A stretch of DNA of 29,609 bases, from the IMG/VR virus record IMGVR_UViG_3300030451_006822, positions 1-29,609 of that record; one strand, given 5' to 3'. The stretch is from a virus. The notes under the pieces are model-generated. The model was not told the DNA's origin, ran no database searches, and saw nothing but the letters and a program-made list of their open reading frames with translations. A program made the position numbers and the translations under genes. Shown here piece after piece: positions 29,225 to 29,609 of this stretch. Positions within the stretch are counted from its first letter, which is position 1, and the number at the start of each line of letters is the position of its first letter.

Positions 29225-29609
29225 ATGGCAAACGCGGATACAGATCGTTCAGGTACATTCGGAAGACAGCTCCAAAACTTTATTAATAATAAATTACCCT
29301 ATGCTGGCTCGGGGGATGTTATCGATAATGTTGGTGAAATTAATCCAAAATTTAAAGACTTTTTTGAACTCGGATCGCGACGTGAAGAGCTTCTCAAAAA
29401 ACATAGCGTTGCAATCCAAACTGATCCTAACTCCCCTACAGGTTCTATTGCGATTGATAAAAATTATCATGCATTCATGTATGCTAATGTTGATCATGAT
29501 AAATCAAAAAGACTACGAGATTATAGGGTAATGGGTCAATTCGCTGAAGTGGCTGATGCTTTAGACGAAATTTGCGATGAATGTATTGTTAAGGATGATA
29601 ATGAAAAAA
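29225..29609 (+). CDS. 20: Portal protein gp20, N-terminal part (runs off the window)
   Basis: The first 128 codons of a T4-type portal protein are present. The segment ANVDHDKSKRLRDYRVMGQF followed by AEVADALDEICDECIVKDDN matches the 'K..R...YR.MA...EV..AI..I.DEAIV' region conserved in T4-like gp20. Gp20 forms the dodecameric ring at the capsid vertex through which DNA is packaged and to which the neck binds. The N-terminus MANADTDRSGTFGRQLQNFI is helical. A late promoter motif ends 11 bases upstream. The remainder (T4 gp20 is about 520 residues) lies outside the window. Confidence 0.85.
   Translation, partial: MANADTDRSGTFGRQLQNFINNKLPYAGSGDVIDNVGEINPKFKDFFELGSRREELLKKHSVAIQTDPNSPTGSIAIDKNYHAFMYANVDHDKSKRLRDYRVMGQFAEVADALDEICDECIVKDDNEK

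Overview
This window is AT-rich (roughly one third G+C), has almost no intergenic DNA, and reads as part of a T4-like (Straboviridae/marine Tevenvirinae-type) myovirus genome. The evidence is a set of T4 core genes: gp47, gp55, UvsW, UvsY, the gp62 clamp-loader subunit, a gp31-type co-chaperonin, gp15 and gp20. They come with genes typical of marine relatives (PhoH, FolE2/QueD/QueE, a SegE-like GIY-YIG protein). No photosynthesis gene is present, so a heterotrophic marine bacterial host, possibly an alphaproteobacterium, seems at least as likely as a cyanobacterium. The host assignment is inference. I see no tRNA, rRNA, CRISPR array, insertion sequence or integrase. No gene-free gap exceeds about 60 bases.

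Layout. (1) 1-2818, minus strand: overlapping replication, recombination and late-transcription genes gp47 (partial), gp55, uvsW, uvsY. (2) 2857-6070, plus: a small basic protein, a GIY-YIG nuclease, unknowns, then a ligase-like nucleotidyltransferase and an HxGH nucleotidylyltransferase whose N-termini resemble T4 capsid-targeting peptides. (3) 6071-8824: folE2 (minus), a small unknown, queD-like and queE, the first three steps toward 7-deazaguanine (preQ0). (4) 8837-10996, plus: small late-type genes, a SemiSWEET-like membrane protein, and a P-loop kinase. (5) 11002-11772, minus: phoH, facing the previous block across a bidirectional terminator. (6) 11825-23401, plus: an 11.6 kb carbohydrate block. 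It holds four glycosyltransferase-like genes, four NAD-dependent sugar epimerase/dehydratases, a split thiamine-diphosphate enzyme, a ColD-type 3-dehydratase with His in place of the PLP lysine, an HldE-like kinase and nucleotidylyltransferase as separate genes, and an Mpo1/DUF962-like membrane protein. (7) 23418-26425, plus: DUF366-like, GalE-like epimerase, gp62, gp31-like, an SH3-barrel-like protein and an unknown. (8) 26440-28068: DinG/XPD-type helicase. (9) 28081-end: virion genes gp15-like, an Ig/IPT-like protein, and gp20 portal (partial).

How the genes may work together. The carbohydrate block could make GDP-3,6-dideoxyhexose (GMD-like, ColD-like, then GDP-fucose-synthase/ColC-like enzymes). 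The minimal two-gene thiamine enzyme beside colD might add a carbon branch, and an HldE-like pair would activate a second sugar. The glycosyltransferases would place these on the virion, phage DNA or host surface.

Regulation is unusually legible. Eight sigma70-type promoters and most of nine late-type (NATAAATA) promoters sit so close to the start codon that the predicted transcripts are leaderless or nearly so. Most other genes begin in stop/start overlaps. Shine-Dalgarno sequences are largely absent.
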